Position numbers and translations under genes: made by a program. From assembly GCF_036898825.1 (NCBI RefSeq), contig NZ_JARUND010000002.1, positions 3,782,001-3,846,000 on the forward strand: 64,000 bases of DNA, written 5' to 3'. The notes under the pieces are model-generated. The model saw only the letters and a program-made list of their open reading frames with translations, ran no database searches and had not been told where the DNA came from. Shown in pieces: positions 61,244 to 64,000 of the stretch. Position 1 is the stretch's first letter, and each line of letters opens with the position of its first letter. The DNA is from Streptomyces sp. B21-083 (lineage in GTDB: Bacteria; Actinomycetota; Actinomycetes; Streptomycetales; Streptomycetaceae).

Positions 61244-62359
61244 ATGATGACCACGGATAGCGCGATCGTTCCCGGAGATGTGCGCACGCGCGCTGAGATT
61301 ATGCCGGTGTTCGGAGGAAGCGGGCAGGGCGGAATATGCCCATCCGTCGAAAAGCGGAGCGTCAACCTATATTCGGACCCCTCCGTCGGAGAACTCAACG
61401 GGTACTACGATGGCTGGCTAGCCGAGGAAGACGACCTGGGGCCCATTTTTGAATACACCGGGGCAGGGAAGTCCGGCAACCAGACATTTGCAGGTACCGC
61501 AGGTGCAGGAAATCGAGCCATACTGCGCCACGCCGAACAAGACCGTACGTTACGAGTTTTCACACAGGTAGGCTTGATTCCCAATAGCGGCACGAAGACG
61601 CATCAGTTCATCGGGGAATTTACGCTGGATGCACTAGAACCTTACGTGTGGCGCAGAGTGCACGGAAGCGACAACAAGGAACGCAATGTAATTGTTTTTC
61701 GTCTTCGGCCGGACGGCGAATTCCAGTATTCGTCGAAGAACTCAATCCCCGCCGCACCAGAGACCACCTGGGAGCTCGTCCCCTTCGAGATAGTCACTGC
61801 GGCTAACTTCCATAGCGACCCTGCGACCACTGGGACATTGCCAGTTTCCAACCAGCGCAAGAAAAAGGCAAGCTCCCTAAAAAAGGCTGCCGAAAATGCC
61901 GCCACCAGCGGCACCTTCGTGGTATCAGAGGAATTCAACAAGAAGATGAGCCTCCGCTCGTCGACAGCAGCCCATATCGCCGTGCGCCATGAGGCCGAAT
62001 TAACCCGTACCTACATAGCTCACCTTAAAGAGGTCGGACGCAAGACGGGCGCATTCCAGATAAAAGTAAAAGGGCTTACATCCACTCTCAGGACAGATCT
62101 GTATGACGCAACGGAGCATGTACTTTACGAAGCTAAGGGATCTAGTACACGCGAGGATGTAAGAATGGCTCTGGGGCAAATTTTAGACTACAGCCGCTAT
62201 GTGCGAACCGAGGAGCATCCAGACGCACCTAAGCGCGTCATTCTTCTCCCCGCGAAGCCCGACTTGGACATGTTCGACCTGTGCAAAACGTACGGAGTGG
62301 AAATAGTTTACAGGTCGGAAAACGGCAGCTTCATAGGGGAGTCGGTACCAACCGACTAA
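61244..62359 (+). CDS. SRA-type modified-DNA-dependent restriction nuclease (type IV-like)
   Basis: 371 residues. About 15-165: SRA/YDG-like reader domain (VRTRAEIMPVFGGSGQGGIC, PIFEYTGAGKSGNQTFAGTA, GNRAILRHAE, LRVFTQVG), similar to the SRA domain of ScoMcrA. About 255-365: PD-(D/E)xK-like nuclease (LRTDLYDATEHVLYEAKGSS, with the D...EAK core, then MALGQILDYSRY, KRVILLPAKPD). It should cut DNA with modified cytosine (5mC or 5hmC) or phosphorothioate. At least three TTA codons (61549, 62008, 62185 region) imply bldA-dependent translation. GC content is well below the window average, suggesting transfer. Tail-to-tail with the DUF6602-type gene. Confidence 0.8.
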   Translation: MMTTDSAIVPGDVRTRAEIMPVFGGSGQGGICPSVEKRSVNLYSDPSVGELNGYYDGWLAEEDDLGPIFEYTGAGKSGNQTFAGTAGAGNRAILRHAEQDRTLRVFTQVGLIPNSGTKTHQFIGEFTLDALEPYVWRRVHGSDNKERNVIVFRLRPDGEFQYSSKNSIPAAPETTWELVPFEIVTAANFHSDPATTGTLPVSNQRKKKASSLKKAAENAATSGTFVVSEEFNKKMSLRSSTAAHIAVRHEAELTRTYIAHLKEVGRKTGAFQIKVKGLTSTLRTDLYDATEHVLYEAKGSSTREDVRMALGQILDYSRYVRTEEHPDAPKRVILLPAKPDLDMFDLCKTYGVEIVYRSENGSFIGESVPTD

Positions 62360-62381
62360 CTAAACCGTAGACTCCTCCCCC

Positions 62382-63227
62382 TCACGACCCTTCCAGCATC
62401 TTGAGCGGCCTGCCTGCGGGAGTCATACGCCATCGACGTGAAATGGCGCCAAGACGAGTGGCTCCCGCATACGGCACCAAGTCAAGAGGATTCATCCACG
62501 CATCAGAGAAGTGAATGTTCAAGTGTAACGCAAGAGCCAACAGGATGTCCTGAGATGCATCCGTATCGATTTGCGCAAGCAGATACCCTGGCCCGGGTGA
62601 GCGCTCTAGAAGCAAATTATCAGGGTTCTGCCACTGCAGGTGACCCTTACCTAGCACCCAAACACTGTCAGGCCATTCAACTGGCGGTCGGGTTTGACAC
62701 CATTCCATGAGGTGACTGCCAATCGTCTCCAATTTGAGACTATCAAAAGCAACGACGATCCCAGAGGTCGGGAAGAAGTCGTGGATTTTCCCATAGGCCA
62801 GCGTCTTTCGTGGTACAAGTCCTGGCGTCGGACGGTACGAATCTTTCGACAGACGTCGCAGTTTGCTAATTTTATTGCACGCGTCCACGAGCTGCTGCTT
62901 GTCTAATTTGGTCTTCACTTCGACAACGCCGTAGACGCACTCGTTCGGGAGGATTCGATACCCGTTCAAGGTGGTGAAAGGTGGACTTCCTCGATCTGCG
63001 AGAACGATGTCGCACTGAGGAGATGTCTCGTCTGAAGCGGTCACTATTTCGGCGTTATGTATAGGTTCCACATGAGATGGTAGATAGCTGGCGAGAAACT
63101 CCCGAATAAGAGCTTCTCGAGAAGTTCCTGCTTCGCCGTTGTGGCTGAAATTCCTTGACTGCTCGAAGTCCGCACGCATCCGCATGGCGACCGAGCTGAG
63201 GATTCTTCCAAGTTTCTCTTGATCCAT
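62382..63227 (-). CDS. DUF6602-type nuclease-like protein
   Basis: 281 residues. N-terminal helix (ILSSVAMRMRADFEQSRNFS) then a PD-(D/E)xK-like core: TSREALIREFLASYLPSHVE, PQCDIVLADRGSPPFTTLNG, NECVYGVVEVKTKLDKQQLV, giving Asp and E-V-K in order. This matches the DUF6602 pattern as I recall it. At least one TTA codon and clearly lower GC. It lies tail-to-tail with the SRA nuclease and head-to-head with the helicase gene, so it belongs to the same island. It may be a nuclease or a degenerate regulatory subunit. Confidence 0.72.
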   Translation of the reverse strand: MDQEKLGRILSSVAMRMRADFEQSRNFSHNGEAGTSREALIREFLASYLPSHVEPIHNAEIVTASDETSPQCDIVLADRGSPPFTTLNGYRILPNECVYGVVEVKTKLDKQQLVDACNKISKLRRLSKDSYRPTPGLVPRKTLAYGKIHDFFPTSGIVVAFDSLKLETIGSHLMEWCQTRPPVEWPDSVWVLGKGHLQWQNPDNLLLERSPGPGYLLAQIDTDASQDILLALALHLNIHFSDAWMNPLDLVPYAGATRLGAISRRWRMTPAGRPLKMLEGS

Positions 63228-63374
63228 AAAATAATTCTAGAGTAGCGCAACAGGTCAGTGCAGCTGCAACGGCAACTCGCTCCTCTCCCCCATCCAGCAG
63301 TCGGTCATCGCCTGCGCGCTGTCACTGCCCTCTGTTACACATGAGTCAGCTGCTGAGCGATCAAGGGAGCCAGA

Positions 63375-64000
63375 GTGTCTGAGTCGGGGGAATTCGTGCA
63401 GCCCGCCGTGGGTGTGTACGAGGAGCTCATCACGGTGCGCTTCGAGCAGAAGCTCAAGGAGTTCGCGAGCCTCGGGTGGCATCTCGTGAGCGACGCGGTG
63501 GGAGACGAGTCGGCTCCCCATGTCCTGGCAAGACACATCGCCCGGACGGTGCGCCGCGTGCTTCAGAGCATCCCCGCCGAGGAGCGGGTATACGCGACGA
63601 ACCACATCTTGGAGTCCATCAGCACTCTCGAAGGAGCCCAGGAATGGGTGGAGTTGGTGGCAGACGGTCCTCGCCAACTCTTGGCGCTGACACGGCAGGA
63701 GGCTCCTGGTGTCTTTGCCGTTCGCCCAGGTATCCCCCTCTCCGACACCGCGCTCATCACGAACTCGCCCGACGACCCCAGCCTCGGCTTCGAGTTGCGT
63801 GCCGAACTCGCTACAGCTGACCGCGTCGACCTGCTCTGCGCCTTTGTGAAGTGGCACGGCCTGCGCATCATCGAGCAGTCTCTACACGCTGCCCGTGAGC
63901 GAGACGTGCCGATACGCGTCATCACGACGACGTACATCGGAGCTACCGAGCGGCGCGCGCTAGATCGGCTGGTGCAGGACTTCAACGCCGAAGTCAAGGT
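63375..64000 (+). CDS. N-terminus of a PLD-like nuclease/SF2 helicase (DUF3427-type), partial
   Basis: The frame is open from GTG 63375 (GGGAG 5 nt upstream) to the right edge, giving 208 residues of a longer protein. The sequence (VYEELITVRFEQKLKEFASL, WVELVADGPRQLLALTRQEA, PLSDTALITNSPDDPSLGFE, DRVDLLCAFVKWHGLRIIEQ, then VITTTYIGATERRALDRLVQ) matches the start of large actinobacterial proteins with a phospholipase D-like domain, a DEAD/DEAH helicase and a C-terminal DUF3427, common in defence loci. The helicase motifs would lie beyond the window. Confidence 0.75.
   Translation, partial: MSESGEFVQPAVGVYEELITVRFEQKLKEFASLGWHLVSDAVGDESAPHVLARHIARTVRRVLQSIPAEERVYATNHILESISTLEGAQEWVELVADGPRQLLALTRQEAPGVFAVRPGIPLSDTALITNSPDDPSLGFELRAELATADRVDLLCAFVKWHGLRIIEQSLHAARERDVPIRVITTTYIGATERRALDRLVQDFNAEVK

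Overview
The window is high-GC actinobacterial chromosome and is almost certainly Streptomyces. The signs are strong G/C at third codon positions, frequent GTG starts, tight start/stop overlaps in operons, class E and F sortases with an LAXTG-type surface protein, the cslA-glxA-cslZ polysaccharide locus, a BldD-type box upstream of a PAS-GGDEF-EAL gene, and DasR-type sites upstream of a secreted LPMO. Gene order from about 1 to 30 kb resembles, from memory, the S. coelicolor segment holding cdgA, an amino-acid/ectoine-type ABC transporter and cslA/glxA. That synteny was not computed. Three identical tRNA-Lys(CUU) genes lie at 1.1, 13.0 and 24.4 kb, each followed by a hairpin terminator.

Layout, left part. 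1-2.6 kb: a gene end, a primase/polymerase-like gene running into tRNA-Lys, and a secreted M6-type metalloprotease. 3-5 kb: a c-di-GMP turnover enzyme (cdgA-like) with a BldD-type box and 11-bp-phased repeats upstream. 5-13 kb: a luciferase-like oxidoreductase, a maleate isomerase/Asp-Glu racemase family protein, a second member of that family that has lost its N-terminal third, a D-2-hydroxyacid dehydrogenase, an ehuBCDA-like ectoine/hydroxyectoine importer and an IclR regulator; together these look like compatible-solute uptake and catabolism. 13-18.4 kb: an accessory patch with a leaderless subtilase carrying a seven-repeat propeller, a decayed methyltransferase, a crystallin-fold protein, a low-GC decayed ORF and a small beta-rich protein. 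18.4-24.3 kb: an acyl-CoA synthetase interrupted in frame by a palindromic repeat, a DUF3592 protein, an AA10 LPMO, an SPFH protein and an NlpC/P60 wall hydrolase. 25-30 kb: cslA, glxA and cslZ, the tip-polysaccharide machinery.

Layout, right part. 30.5-45.8 kb: class F sortase with a surface protein, a solitary serine recombinase, a NagD-like phosphatase, an LAXTG protein, Gfo/Idh and UPF0303 genes, an F420-type oxidoreductase, a condensation-domain protein, an FAH hydrolase, a second YidC-like insertase, a class E sortase, a GH30 hydrolase and a TPR/SEC-C protein. 46-54 kb: a secreted trypsin-fold protein whose catalytic His and Ser are both replaced, a small secreted protein, and a divergent 1207-residue ALF-repeat polymorphic toxin with a probable immunity gene. 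54-61 kb: two serine beta-lactamase-fold proteins and ordinary regulators and small proteins. 61-64 kb: a lower-GC defence-like island with an SRA-type modified-DNA-dependent nuclease, a DUF6602-type nuclease-like protein and the N-terminus of a PLD/helicase protein running off the end.

The most promising under-described material is (a) the right-end nuclease/helicase island, (b) the ALF-repeat toxin next to a catalytically dead protease, and (c) the 13-18 kb cluster of leaderless binding-fold proteins. All functional assignments come from reading motifs and remembered families; no database search was run.
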